Origin: WJMT01 sp964599635
GTDB lineage: Bacteria; Acidobacteriota; Aminicenantia; Aminicenantales; Aminicenantaceae
Assembly (NCBI GenBank): GCA_964599635.1
Contig: CAZRGM010000006.1
Span: 62,001-126,000, forward strand
Length of the DNA stretch: 64,000 nucleotides
Direction of reading: 5' to 3'
Part shown: piece after piece, positions 51,579 through 61,079 of the stretch
Layout: the number at the start of each line of letters is the position of its first letter
Position numbering within the stretch: the stretch's first letter is position 1
The notes under the pieces: model-generated
What the model was told of the DNA's origin: nothing
The model's database searches: none
Seen by the model: the letters and a program-made list of their open reading frames with translations, nothing else
Made by a program: the position numbers and the translations under genes

Positions 51579-52553
51579 TCACAGCCAGTTTTTTTCCTTG
51601 TACCAGTTGATGGTTTCTTGGACGGCTTGTTCCATAGAGTATTTGGTTTCAAATCCCAATTCTCTTTTTGCCTTAGAAGTATCTGTGACCCAGGCTCCTT
51701 GACTCATCTCTATCAATTTATCTTGAGTGAGGATACTGGGGTTTTGAGTCAGTTTTGCGTAAAATTCAGAAAGCGCTGTTAAAATGCGGAGAAATAAATA
51801 AGGGGGATTGAATTTTATCATTTTTTTCCCCAATGCTTTGGCAATGATTCTTCCAAACTCATCCCAGCTAAAAGGATGTGGATCAGCGATATGGAATATT
51901 TCTCCGCTTTTTAGGTCTGTTTCCATGCACAAAACTAAAGCCCGGACTAAATCTTTCACATAACACATGCTCATCAGACCTGATTTTGAATCTAAAGAGG
52001 GGAATATTCCTTTATTGATTAATTTAAAGTAAGAGAGGAAATCTTTATCTCTGGGGCCAAATACGGGACCCACTCTAACAATGATGATTGGAAATTTATC
52101 TTTGTATTTAAGAGCTTCCTTCTCTCCCAAATATTTGCTTTTTCCATAGGGTGTCACACAAAAGGGATCTTTGTTTTCTGTAACCATTTTTTCGCCTGTA
52201 CAGGGGCCTACTGCGGCAAGACTGCTTAGATAGATCGCTTTTTTAAGGGATTTATTTTCAGAAGACAGCTTATGAAAAAGGCTTGCTGTTCCTTCTTGAT
52301 TTACGGTATAATACTTTTCAGTTTTAATAGATTTGCTGACGCCGGCGATATGAAAGACATAGTCTAAGTCTGAAGGAAGAGAAGGCAGAGAAAACAAAGT
52401 TCCTTCGATAAGGTTGAGGTGGCGCCCTTTTAACCATTTTAGGTTTTTGAGGCTGCGGGTTAAAGCATATATTTTGATATTTTCGAATTTTAAAAGGAAA
52501 TCAACAAGGTGACTTCCGATAAACCCAGTTCCACCCGTTATAAAAATTTTCAT
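51579..52553 (-). CDS. Extended SDR (NAD-dependent epimerase/dehydratase), CerR-like candidate
   Basis: A 324-residue Rossmann enzyme. TGGTGFIGSHLVDFLL binds the dinucleotide, and YLSSLAAVGPC and YGKSKYLGEKE hold the Ser and Tyr-x3-Lys catalytic residues. It resembles the 3-beta-HSD/flavanone reductase branch. In Caulobacter an enzyme of this class (CerR) reduces ceramide precursors. Here it is divergent from a serine-palmitoyltransferase-like gene with 93 bases between starts, which favours a sphingolipid role. The start was set at 52553, where the Rossmann fold begins; the frame from 52589 adds a poor leader. Confidence 0.82.
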   Translation of the reverse strand: MKIFITGGTGFIGSHLVDFLLKFENIKIYALTRSLKNLKWLKGRHLNLIEGTLFSLPSLPSDLDYVFHIAGVSKSIKTEKYYTVNQEGTASLFHKLSSENKSLKKAIYLSSLAAVGPCTGEKMVTENKDPFCVTPYGKSKYLGEKEALKYKDKFPIIIVRVGPVFGPRDKDFLSYFKLINKGIFPSLDSKSGLMSMCYVKDLVRALVLCMETDLKSGEIFHIADPHPFSWDEFGRIIAKALGKKMIKFNPPYLFLRILTALSEFYAKLTQNPSILTQDKLIEMSQGAWVTDTSKAKRELGFETKYSMEQAVQETINWYKEKNWL

Positions 52554-52646
52554 GATAAAGATTGTAAGAAAATATATCCAGCAGGTCAACTTATCTAAAT
52601 AATGCGATTGTATTCAAATTTTATCATCATTTAGTAGGAGGCTGCG

Positions 52647-53828
52647 GTGAATTTATTTGATAAATGTTATCAATTCACAAGAGCTGAAGAAACTCAGAAA
52701 ATGGGGCTGTACCCTTATTTCACACCTATTCAGAAAGTGATGGGTAATAAAGTGAAGATTGATGGAAAAGATGTGATTATGGTTGGTTCCAACAACTATT
52801 TAGGTCTCATTGATCATCCCAAAGTCATGGAGGCTGCCAAGGAAGCTGTTGATCAATACGGAGTAGCCACCTGTGGGTCAAGGTTTTTAAATGGGACTCT
52901 TGATATTCATGTTGCGTTAGAAGAGAGACTGGCTAAATTCATGCACAGAGAATCTGCGCTGGCTTTCAGCACCGGATTCCAGACTAACCAGGGTATAATA
53001 TCAACTTTAGTGCAGAAGGATGAGGCGATTTTATCGGATGAAATGGTTCACGCCAGTATCATAGATGCCTGTCGCCTATCTTATGGGAAAGTTTACAAAT
53101 TCAAGCACAATGATATGGATGACCTGGAAAGGATTCTTTCTTCTTTGGGCAGAGAGATGGGTAAATTAATTATTGTGGATGGTGTCTTCAGCATGGAGGG
53201 AGATTTAGCTGATCTTCCAGGAATTATTAAATGCGCCAAAAAATATAATGCCAAAGTCATGGTTGATGACGCTCATGGAATTGGTGTCATGGGTGATCAT
53301 GGGAGAGGGACCTGTGAGCATTTTGGCGTTGAAGAAGATATCGATATTATTATGGGAACTTTCAGCAAATCCTTTGCATCCCTGGGAGGATTTGTGGTGG
53401 CCGAAAAGAAGGTTATTTCTTATATCAAACATTTCGCTCGTTCACTTATATTTAGTGCAAGCATCACCCCCGCCTCTGTGGCTACTGTACTTGCAGCTCT
53501 TGATATCATTGAAAATGAACCCGAAAGAAGAGAGCGGCTTTGGGAAATAACGAGAAAAATGAGAGACGGTTTTCAAGAGATGGGATATGAAATAGGCCTC
53601 ACTCAAAGTGCTGTGATTCCTGTCTCTATCGGGAGTGATGAAGGAGCTTTTATGCTTTGGAAGATGCTGCGGAACGAGGGAATATTTACAAATCCAGTTA
53701 TTTTCCCGGCAGTTCCCAGAGGCCATGCTCTCATCAGAACAAGTTATTCGGCGACTCATACTGAGGAGGAACTTGATACAGTCCTTAGATTGTTTAAAGA
53801 ATGTGGGAAAAAGTTGGGAATCATATAA
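52647..53828 (+). CDS. Serine palmitoyltransferase-like alpha-oxoamine synthase
   Basis: A 393-residue PLP enzyme of the AONS/KBL/SPT family. GSNNYLGLIDHPKVMEAA, GVATCGSRFLNGTLDIH, MVDDAHGIGVMG and the Schiff-base Lys in GTFSKSFASLGGFV are present. The TCGSRFLNGT and FSKSFASLGG versions fit bacterial serine palmitoyltransferases better than KBL (GGASGG) or BioF. SPT condenses serine with acyl-CoA or acyl-ACP to 3-ketosphinganine. The start is GTG at 52647 with TAGGAGG eight bases upstream. No bio genes lie nearby. The divergent SDR and nearby FabH strengthen the lipid reading. Confidence 0.82.
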   Translation: MNLFDKCYQFTRAEETQKMGLYPYFTPIQKVMGNKVKIDGKDVIMVGSNNYLGLIDHPKVMEAAKEAVDQYGVATCGSRFLNGTLDIHVALEERLAKFMHRESALAFSTGFQTNQGIISTLVQKDEAILSDEMVHASIIDACRLSYGKVYKFKHNDMDDLERILSSLGREMGKLIIVDGVFSMEGDLADLPGIIKCAKKYNAKVMVDDAHGIGVMGDHGRGTCEHFGVEEDIDIIMGTFSKSFASLGGFVVAEKKVISYIKHFARSLIFSASITPASVATVLAALDIIENEPERRERLWEITRKMRDGFQEMGYEIGLTQSAVIPVSIGSDEGAFMLWKMLRNEGIFTNPVIFPAVPRGHALIRTSYSATHTEEELDTVLRLFKECGKKLGII

Positions 53829-53911
53829 AATGATTCAACATTTGTAACGAAAGGAGATTATTTTTTGTTTAATAACTTTAGTTAACGGAATTCAATGAGT
53901 GAGGAGAGAGA

Positions 53912-55729
53912 ATGAGAGAGAGATGCAGAAGAGTTGTTTTGGTTATTTTCATATTAAACTTTCTTGCCTTATCCAGTGTCAATGGTCAGTCTTCTTTTTT
54001 CCCTGTCAATCAAATAAAGGAAGGAATGAAAGGGACAGGGAAAACTGTATTAAAAGGAAATGATATAAAGGAGTTTGATGTCGAGGTTTTAGGTATTTTG
54101 GAGAATGATCCCAGTGTAGGGCCAAAGAGAAATATTATTTTAGCCAAATTGACTGGAATCAATTTGGAAAAAACTGGAGTTATTCAGGGTATGAGTGGGA
54201 GTCCAATTTATCTGCAGGGAAAATTGGCTGGAGCTGTGGCCTACAGCTTTCCATTTTCTACAGAGGCTATTGCAGGGATAACTCCTATTGGAGAAATGAT
54301 GGAGATAAGGGAATTTAAGGATATTCCATCCACTTTTTCTCCTCCTGCCCCCATAAAAAAGCATCTCACTCTGGAAGAGCTTTCTGATATAAATAAGGAA
54401 TGGACAGTATTAAATCCTCAGGCCTTTTACAAGGGTAAAAATCTTGAAGTCATGAAGATTCCGCTTATATTCAGTGGCTTTTCAACCATGTCTTTTGAAA
54501 AATCAAAGCATTTTTTTGAAGATCTGGGTTTTATTCCCATGCAGGTCGGGTATTTAGAACAGAAGAAAAATAAAACAACTTTTTCAAATCCTGCTTTGCG
54601 CGAAGGTGATCCCATAGGAGTCCAGCTGATATCTGGAGATTTAAGTCTGGCTGCTACAGGTACCGCCACTTATATAGAAGGTAAGAATGTATTAGCCTTT
54701 GGACATCCCATGTATAATTTAGGGCCGGTGAGTTATGCTATGACTGAAGCCAATGTCATCACTGTTGTGCCAAGTCTTCAAACTTCGATGAAGCTGACTT
54801 CAACGGGTGCCATTATCGGGAATTTCACTCAAGATCGGTCTTCTGGCGTGTTTGGAGAGCTGGGGGAGATACCGGATCTCATCCCTGTTAATGTAGAACT
54901 TTTCCATTCTGGTGAAAAAGTCAAGGATGTTCAGTTAAAGGTGGTTGAGAATAAAATATTGACTGCTTCTTTGCTGAATGTCGCAGTCATCAGTGTCTTG
55001 TCTGCTGAAGAGAGGTCTGTAGGAGATCTTACCCTAGAATTAAATGGAAATATTTTTCTTGAAAACGGGATGAGTATCAATATAGAGGACTTTTTTTCAG
55101 GAAATTTTGACTCTTCTATTAATGATGCTTCAACATTAGTAGCGGCTTTAACCTATTTTTTGACTAATAATGAGTTTACAGAACTAGGAATCCATCGAAT
55201 TGATTTGAAGCTGAATTCTTCTGAAGAAATAAAGATTTCTTATCTTGAAAAAGTTTGGCTTGATAAATATGATGTTTCTCCTGGAGAGAGAATCCAGGTT
55301 AAAATATACTCGCGTAATTTCAGGGGAGATAGTGTTTTGAGAGAAGGAGGGATCATAGCTCCAAACCTTCCCTCAGGTTCTAAGTTTTATCTTTTTGTTG
55401 GGGATACATCTTATATGGGTCAGCTGGAAAGGAGCCTTTATCAGACGCAGGCTTTTATGCCCCGCAGTCTTTATCAGTTGATCAGAATTTTAAGCAATCA
55501 GAGAAAAAATAACCGCATCTATTTGAAGATACTTGCAGATAAACCGGGTCTTTTTTTAAAGGGGGAAGAGCTTCCGAATCTTCCTCCCAGTATGAAGGTT
55601 ATGTTTTCTTCCCCTCGTGTGGCAACTTCTATCCCCACAGAGATCAAAAAATCCACTTTAAGTAATTTTCAGATTCCAGTCCCATTCGTCTTTAAGGGAG
55701 CGGCCGTCGTTCCCATTCAAATCAAATGA
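53912..55729 (+). CDS. Secreted SpoIVB-like (S55) peptidase-domain protein
   Basis: A 605-residue protein with a signal peptide (about residues 5-26). FPVNQIKEGMKGTGKTVLKG opens the S55 domain; the nucleophile is the Ser of GVIQGMSGSPIYLQGKLAGA and the likely His is in NVLAFGHPMYNLGPVSYAM, the same order as SpoIVB. Residues about 230-600 form beta-rich domains of unknown role. In sporulating Firmicutes S55 peptidases signal across membranes; here no spore genes are seen and the protein probably acts in the periplasm. The next gene, a propeller protein, follows 31 bases later. Confidence 0.88.
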   Translation: MRERCRRVVLVIFILNFLALSSVNGQSSFFPVNQIKEGMKGTGKTVLKGNDIKEFDVEVLGILENDPSVGPKRNIILAKLTGINLEKTGVIQGMSGSPIYLQGKLAGAVAYSFPFSTEAIAGITPIGEMMEIREFKDIPSTFSPPAPIKKHLTLEELSDINKEWTVLNPQAFYKGKNLEVMKIPLIFSGFSTMSFEKSKHFFEDLGFIPMQVGYLEQKKNKTTFSNPALREGDPIGVQLISGDLSLAATGTATYIEGKNVLAFGHPMYNLGPVSYAMTEANVITVVPSLQTSMKLTSTGAIIGNFTQDRSSGVFGELGEIPDLIPVNVELFHSGEKVKDVQLKVVENKILTASLLNVAVISVLSAEERSVGDLTLELNGNIFLENGMSINIEDFFSGNFDSSINDASTLVAALTYFLTNNEFTELGIHRIDLKLNSSEEIKISYLEKVWLDKYDVSPGERIQVKIYSRNFRGDSVLREGGIIAPNLPSGSKFYLFVGDTSYMGQLERSLYQTQAFMPRSLYQLIRILSNQRKNNRIYLKILADKPGLFLKGEELPNLPPSMKVMFSSPRVATSIPTEIKKSTLSNFQIPVPFVFKGAAVVPIQIK

Positions 55730-55760
55730 GTTTTTTATAAAATTGAGAGAGAGAATAAGC

Positions 55761-57908
55761 ATGAGAAAATCACTATGTATGATGTTTTTTGGTTTAATAT
55801 TTATAGCCCAGGGAGTTTATTCTGTGACTCCTCAGAAATGGATTTTAGAGTCATTTGATGACTTTATTATGGGAAAATTTGAAGGTATATCTGTATCCAA
55901 GGATGGAATTTTGACTCTTTCACCTGTGGAAGAGAAACTGAATGCTCCTCCTGAGGAATTCTATCTTTCCCTGCTTGTAAACCCCGAAAAAATTGTTTAT
56001 ATAGGAACAGGTCACAAAGGCGCTGTCTACCGCATTGTTCCTGGAGGAGAACCAGAACTGTATTTCAAATCTCCGGAGATGGATGTGACCTGCCTAGCTC
56101 TTGGACCGGATGGAAATTTATATGCGGGGACTTCTCCAAATGGGAAGGTTTATAAAATAACTGAAAAAGGAAATGGAGAAGAATTTTTTAATCCTCATGA
56201 GAAGTACATCTGGGATTTAATGTTTACCCGTGAGGGTTCACTTCTGGCTGCAGTGGGTGAAGATGGTGGAATTTATGAAATTACCCCCAATGGAGAAGGG
56301 ATCAAGGTTTTTGATGCTCAAGAAAATCATATCCTTTGCATGGAAGAGATTTCGGATGAAAGTTTTATTGCTGGAAGCGGAGGAGCTGGATTATTATACA
56401 GAATTTCTAAAGAAAAAAAAGCTTCAGTGGTGTTTGAGTCCCCTTATGAAGAGATCAGATCACTTGCTGTAGATGATGAGGGGCAAATTTTTGCTGGTGC
56501 TGGAGGGAAAGTGAAAAAACCTGAAAATGATGATTTTCCCTCAACTATATCTGCTGAGGAGACAGATGTCTCTATAACAGTGAGTCCAAGTAGGGCTGGA
56601 GACCAAAGAATTTCATTATCTGATGAAGATCAGCCCTCTGCGCTTTATAAAATAAAAAAGGATGGAAAAGCGCAGCAGATTTGGAGTTCAGATAGGGATA
56701 TGATTTATTCTGTGTGCTGGGATGAATCAAAAAAAAGAGTTGTTTTTGGAACAGGGAGAAGGGGAAGGATTTATCTGTTAGATAAAGATGAAGACATCTC
56801 CCTTTTGTTTCAGAAAGATTCCGAGCAGGTTTATCTCCTGACTCCGTTTGAGAATGAACTTTACACACTCTCAAATAATCCTGCAGAGGCGAGTATGATT
56901 CACCCGGAACAGAGATATAATGGAGAGTATACGAGCAAAGTTTATGATGCGGGGTCTTTATCTTCCTGGGGAGATATAGAGTGGAGAGGAGGAGTTCCCT
57001 CAGGTACGGTCATTCAGCTTCAGACACGAACCGGGAATTCAAGTCAGCCTTCTGCCACATGGAGTAACTGGTCTCCGCCTTATAAAAAAGAAAATGGAGA
57101 GCAGGTCTTGAATCCTGATGCCAGATACCTTCAGTTTAAGATTCTATTTAAGACCAACTCAGGAAATGTTTCTCCTATGGTTCAGAAAGTTCTTATATTT
57201 TTTCTTCAGCATAATAGTGCGCCAAAAATAGAGAAAATAAGCATATTCCCCCCTAATACGGTTTTTATAGAGCCTCCTACCGGGGAAGAAAAAATATGGG
57301 GATTGGATTCTTATTCTGCGGAAAGAAAAAAAGGTGAGAAATCGACGGCAGCTTCCAAAAAGGCTCAGAGAAAAGGATATCAGACTATAATCTGGCAGGC
57401 AGAAGACAAAAATAATGATGAGTTGCTTTATTCGATTTATATAAGAAATGCTGAACAAAAGAAATGGCGTCTTTTGGAGGAGAATTGGACAGAAAAGATT
57501 TTTACTTTTGACACATTATCGTTTCCAGATGGAGAGTATTTTATAAAAATAAAGGCTTCTGACATTCCTTCAAATCCTCAGGATAAATGTTTAGGGCATG
57601 AAAGGGTCAGCAAGTCTCTGATTATAGATAATTCTATTCCAGTTATTCAGGATTTAAAGGCTGTCCGTTCGGGGAGCAAATTAAAGGTCGAGTTTAGTGT
57701 TCGGGATGAATATTCCAGGATAAGTGAGGTCAGCTATTTTATAAGGGGGTTAGGGTGGAAGATTGTTTTTCCTGAAGATGGAATATGCGATTCCACACAG
57801 GAGATATTTAATTTATCACTAGATCTTCCTGGGAATTTTAATGATATGATTACGGTTAAAGCCGTGGATGAACAGGGAAATGTAGGGGTAGCCAGAACTT
57901 CTTTCTGA
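55761..57908 (+). CDS. Secreted beta-propeller plus Ig-like repeat protein
   Basis: A 715-residue exported protein with a signal peptide (about residues 1-22). Residues about 60-370 contain propeller blades with a recurrent G-x-L-Y-A-G-T form (VYIGTGHKGAVYRI, LYAGTSPNGKVYKI, VVFGTGRRGRIYLL). Residues about 380-480 and 560-715 look like beta-sandwich domains (EYTSKVYDAGSLSSWGDIEW; SIPVIQDLKAVRSGSKLKVE). There are no enzyme motifs. The start at 55761 follows GAGAGAGAA. It is probably co-transcribed with the S55 protein, so the two may act as a periplasmic protease-sensor pair; this is inference. Confidence 0.82.
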   Translation: MRKSLCMMFFGLIFIAQGVYSVTPQKWILESFDDFIMGKFEGISVSKDGILTLSPVEEKLNAPPEEFYLSLLVNPEKIVYIGTGHKGAVYRIVPGGEPELYFKSPEMDVTCLALGPDGNLYAGTSPNGKVYKITEKGNGEEFFNPHEKYIWDLMFTREGSLLAAVGEDGGIYEITPNGEGIKVFDAQENHILCMEEISDESFIAGSGGAGLLYRISKEKKASVVFESPYEEIRSLAVDDEGQIFAGAGGKVKKPENDDFPSTISAEETDVSITVSPSRAGDQRISLSDEDQPSALYKIKKDGKAQQIWSSDRDMIYSVCWDESKKRVVFGTGRRGRIYLLDKDEDISLLFQKDSEQVYLLTPFENELYTLSNNPAEASMIHPEQRYNGEYTSKVYDAGSLSSWGDIEWRGGVPSGTVIQLQTRTGNSSQPSATWSNWSPPYKKENGEQVLNPDARYLQFKILFKTNSGNVSPMVQKVLIFFLQHNSAPKIEKISIFPPNTVFIEPPTGEEKIWGLDSYSAERKKGEKSTAASKKAQRKGYQTIIWQAEDKNNDELLYSIYIRNAEQKKWRLLEENWTEKIFTFDTLSFPDGEYFIKIKASDIPSNPQDKCLGHERVSKSLIIDNSIPVIQDLKAVRSGSKLKVEFSVRDEYSRISEVSYFIRGLGWKIVFPEDGICDSTQEIFNLSLDLPGNFNDMITVKAVDEQGNVGVARTSF

Positions 57909-57920
57909 TTGATTATTTAC

Positions 57921-59246
57921 TTACCACTGTTTGGCTTTTTCTGGTTGGAGTTTCGAGATATCCAGTCCTCTTTCATAGGCTCCGATAAGATAAAGACAGA
58001 TCTCCCTCAGCGAAGAGGGATGATGGAGGGCTTCTGAGAGGGACTGCTCACCCACACTCCAGACACCTCCTCCTCTGACAGCAACGATTTTGTAGTCGTG
58101 GAGGAGGCGAGTCAAATCTTCGATTTGGAAATGGGAATGTAAAACAGGGATCACCAGATAGAAAAAACTCCCTTCTGCATCAATGGGAATAATCCGGTCT
58201 ATGGATTTTTTCATTCCAGGGGGCACAAAGTAAGAGCAGGCTTCTGCTTCTGGCACGTAGCAGTGGATAATGGTTTGAAAATCCGTTTGTTTATATATTT
58301 GTTGGTGGATCATCATTTCCCTGTCTGTTTCTTTTTTTTTCGAGGCAAGAGGGATTTTTTCGATAAGACCTTCCATCTCTCTGGGCATGGAAGCATTAGG
58401 GACATAGATCATTTTATCGACTCCTCGGATTGATAGGGAGCCTGTAGAAAAAGGGGAGAGATTAGATTTGAATATTCTGTTGGCAGTCTTCTTTATTTCT
58501 TCAAGAATCTCTTCTTCCCCTTGAATCTTTTCTTCCTTTACTTTTTTTTCTTCATATTTTTTGGGGCGATAGGGAAAATATTTTTGAGGAGATTTGACAA
58601 TCTCTTTTCTTAATTTATGGATATCAATATCCAGTTTTTCAGCTGTCCTTGCGATGTATCCTGAGTTATCTGCGAGGCATACATGAAAGAGTGCTTCCTT
58701 TAGTGTGCGCCCTATGGCAAAAATTCCATGGCTCTGCAGAACTGTAATTTTATGATGAACCAGTCTTTCTGGAATGATTTTTGTCATCTCAGGGGATCCG
58801 CAAGGAACTTTGACCCAATCTACCGGGATGCTGCCGTTGAGATGATAAAAGCCAAGTGAATCAATGGGAATAAAAGGGAGTGGTTGATTGGGTTTTTTTT
58901 CTTCATCAAAGGTCATGATGGTGAGTTCTTTAGTATGGGCATGAATGACAGAATTAACTCCTGGTATGGAAAGAATTTTTGCGTGGATGTCTGTTTCTGA
59001 AGAAGCTTTATAATAACCGAAATCTGTTTCTGAGGGAGAGAGAAAGCAAATTTGATTTGGTTGCAGATCCCCTTTTTGAGAGCCAGCTGCCGTGATGACA
59101 ATTTTTTTATGACCCTGGGCATCTCTCCAGAGTGTAGATATATTTCCACTGTGACTGTCTTCGAGATCTTTTTCTAGAAGGATGTGCCCTATCAGTTGAA
59201 AAAGGTGAATTAATTTTTTATCGGCTTTCCATTGATCAGCAGACAT
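57921..59246 (-). CDS. Tandem class II aldolase/adducin-domain protein
   Basis: A 441-residue protein with two class II aldolase folds. The first (about 1-220) has the zinc ligands in VIHAHTKE and LQSHGIFAIG and a normal SGNISTL loop, so it may be catalytic. The second (about 250-441) keeps the scaffold (STGSLSIRG, TIIHCYVPEA, AVRGGGVWSVG), but the H-x-H and final His are lost, so it is probably structural or regulatory. The start was set at 59246, two bases after the AOR stop codon. Class II aldolases split sugar phosphates to dihydroxyacetone phosphate and an aldehyde, or decarboxylate or epimerise sugar acids. The neighbouring AOR would accept an aldehyde product. Confidence 0.82.
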   Translation of the reverse strand: MSADQWKADKKLIHLFQLIGHILLEKDLEDSHSGNISTLWRDAQGHKKIVITAAGSQKGDLQPNQICFLSPSETDFGYYKASSETDIHAKILSIPGVNSVIHAHTKELTIMTFDEEKKPNQPLPFIPIDSLGFYHLNGSIPVDWVKVPCGSPEMTKIIPERLVHHKITVLQSHGIFAIGRTLKEALFHVCLADNSGYIARTAEKLDIDIHKLRKEIVKSPQKYFPYRPKKYEEKKVKEEKIQGEEEILEEIKKTANRIFKSNLSPFSTGSLSIRGVDKMIYVPNASMPREMEGLIEKIPLASKKKETDREMMIHQQIYKQTDFQTIIHCYVPEAEACSYFVPPGMKKSIDRIIPIDAEGSFFYLVIPVLHSHFQIEDLTRLLHDYKIVAVRGGGVWSVGEQSLSEALHHPSSLREICLYLIGAYERGLDISKLQPEKAKQW

Positions 59247-59248
59247 CT

Positions 59249-61078
59249 TTATATTTCTTTTAATCCTATAGATTCTAATACTTTTTTGGAAGGGATTCCT
59301 TCGGGGATATTCCATCCTCGAGCTTTGTAATAATCTTCTCTCATCCTGGCTTGAGATCTCTCTGAAAGTGACATTTTTTTCCCTTGAACTGTGATGGGTT
59401 CTAAGCTGAACCGTTCGGGCAGATGGTCATCTGTATATTTCAAGCCGGCTCTGAGGTTAAAAACTCTTTCCAGTGCAGCGACTCGATTCGCCATTTTTTC
59501 AAACTCGGCTGAAGAATAATCATAACCAGTAATTCCGCTTATCATCCGGGACCAGGGTTCTGTGGAGAAAGCAAATCCTGTGAATCGGCATACCCCTAAG
59601 GAATCCTGGATGATTCCCAGATTCTGCATATTTCTTACAGTGATTGGGGATTGAAGAAGACTAAATCTCGGGATTTCTTTGGCTCCACCAAAAAAAGCTA
59701 AAGAAACAGCATATCCGCCTCTCAGATGACATGCTCCGGTCGGAGATGTCATGTAGCCCAGAGCTTGAGTGAAGGAGGCACGGGGGTCATAGGCAGGGAT
59801 TTCTAATTTTTTGATACTCATAGAATAAGGAAGATGATTAAGGGAGTCAGCGAGCCTGTAAGAGCCCTCTGAGATTTGATTTCCGATTCCTTCTCTGAAG
59901 GCTATTTTTTTGATTATTTCTTCGAGAATTTCTGAACGGCCAAAAGAAAACTTAATCCCGTCAGTATCGTTTTTATTGATAATGCCTTTTTCAAAAAGCT
60001 CCATGGCACAGGCTATGGTTCCTCCTGTGCTTATGGTATCCAGTCCCCATTCATTGCACAAATAGTTGGCTTTGGTTATGGATTCTAACTTATAGATTCC
60101 GCATTGAGGACCCAGCATAACAAGGGTTTCATATTCTGGCCCTTCTCCGATTTTTCCGTCTACAGAGGTATGCCGCTGGCATGCGATGGGACAGCCGAAA
60201 CAGGCTCCGGGCCTCTTAAGCAATTCCTTTTTTATTTTTTCACCCGAAATTTTATTGATTTGGCCATTGAGATGGAGGTTATCCTGAAAGTTTTTATGGG
60301 GAAGCATCTCCATGAGATGAATCAGTTTTAAGAGCCCAGATGTTCCTAACTCCTTTAAGAGGCGCTTTGTGATCGGAGCCGCTTTCATAATGTATTCAGC
60401 CTGCTCTTTTCCAGCTCTGAACAGTTCATTTTTTTCTATGATTGTTTTTTTATTCCCTTTGACACAAATTGCTTTCAGCCTCTTGCTTCCGAAAACAGCT
60501 CCTGATCCTCCCCTAGCGTAGGCTCGGTTTTTATCATTCATGACCGATGAGAATTTTACCAAATTCTCCCCTGCAGGTCCGATACATAAAACATGGGCCT
60601 TTTTTTGTTTTTTTTTAAAGAAGTCTGTAGTTTTAGGGACATCCAGTCCCCAAATACTCTCAGCAGATTCCAGTTTGACCGATTCAGGTTCGATTGTAAT
60701 GAAACCAGGTTTTTTGGATCGGCCTTTTATAACAACAGCATCATACCCTGCGGATTTCAAATAATAAATCCATGTGCCCCCACAATTTGAACTTCCTATC
60801 AATCCAGTGAGAGGGGATTTGAAAACCATATGGCCTCGGGCGGCGGTGGGAGCTGGTGTTCCTATTAGAGGAGAAGCCGTTATGACGATGATATTCTCAG
60901 GGCCGAGTGGATCGCATGAGGGATCCACAGAATCGAAAAAAATTCGGGTGGCCAGAGCTCTTCCTCCAATATAGTCTTTGAGAATAGAATGAGCCAATCT
61001 TCGGATAGTGACCTTGGAATGGGTTAAATCTATTTCAAGAAGTTTTTTGTGACTTCCCCCTAATTTTAATTCGTTCAT
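59249..61078 (-). CDS. Aldehyde ferredoxin oxidoreductase (AOR) family, tungstopterin
   Basis: A 609-residue enzyme of the tungsten AOR family, oxidising aldehydes to acids with ferredoxin. GGRALATRIFFDSVDPSCDP opens the N-terminal pterin domain. The [4Fe-4S] ligands are C-x2-C-x3-C in CFGCPIACQRH plus a late Cys in DSLGVCRFTGF. GSNCGGTWIYYLK, RGGSGAVFGSKRLKAI and TSPTGACHLRGGY are typical. Length is normal. It starts one base after the EF-P stop codon and runs into the aldolase gene, so they must be co-transcribed. Substrate unknown. Confidence 0.93.
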   Translation of the reverse strand: MNELKLGGSHKKLLEIDLTHSKVTIRRLAHSILKDYIGGRALATRIFFDSVDPSCDPLGPENIIVITASPLIGTPAPTAARGHMVFKSPLTGLIGSSNCGGTWIYYLKSAGYDAVVIKGRSKKPGFITIEPESVKLESAESIWGLDVPKTTDFFKKKQKKAHVLCIGPAGENLVKFSSVMNDKNRAYARGGSGAVFGSKRLKAICVKGNKKTIIEKNELFRAGKEQAEYIMKAAPITKRLLKELGTSGLLKLIHLMEMLPHKNFQDNLHLNGQINKISGEKIKKELLKRPGACFGCPIACQRHTSVDGKIGEGPEYETLVMLGPQCGIYKLESITKANYLCNEWGLDTISTGGTIACAMELFEKGIINKNDTDGIKFSFGRSEILEEIIKKIAFREGIGNQISEGSYRLADSLNHLPYSMSIKKLEIPAYDPRASFTQALGYMTSPTGACHLRGGYAVSLAFFGGAKEIPRFSLLQSPITVRNMQNLGIIQDSLGVCRFTGFAFSTEPWSRMISGITGYDYSSAEFEKMANRVAALERVFNLRAGLKYTDDHLPERFSLEPITVQGKKMSLSERSQARMREDYYKARGWNIPEGIPSKKVLESIGLKEI

Positions 61079-61079
61079 T

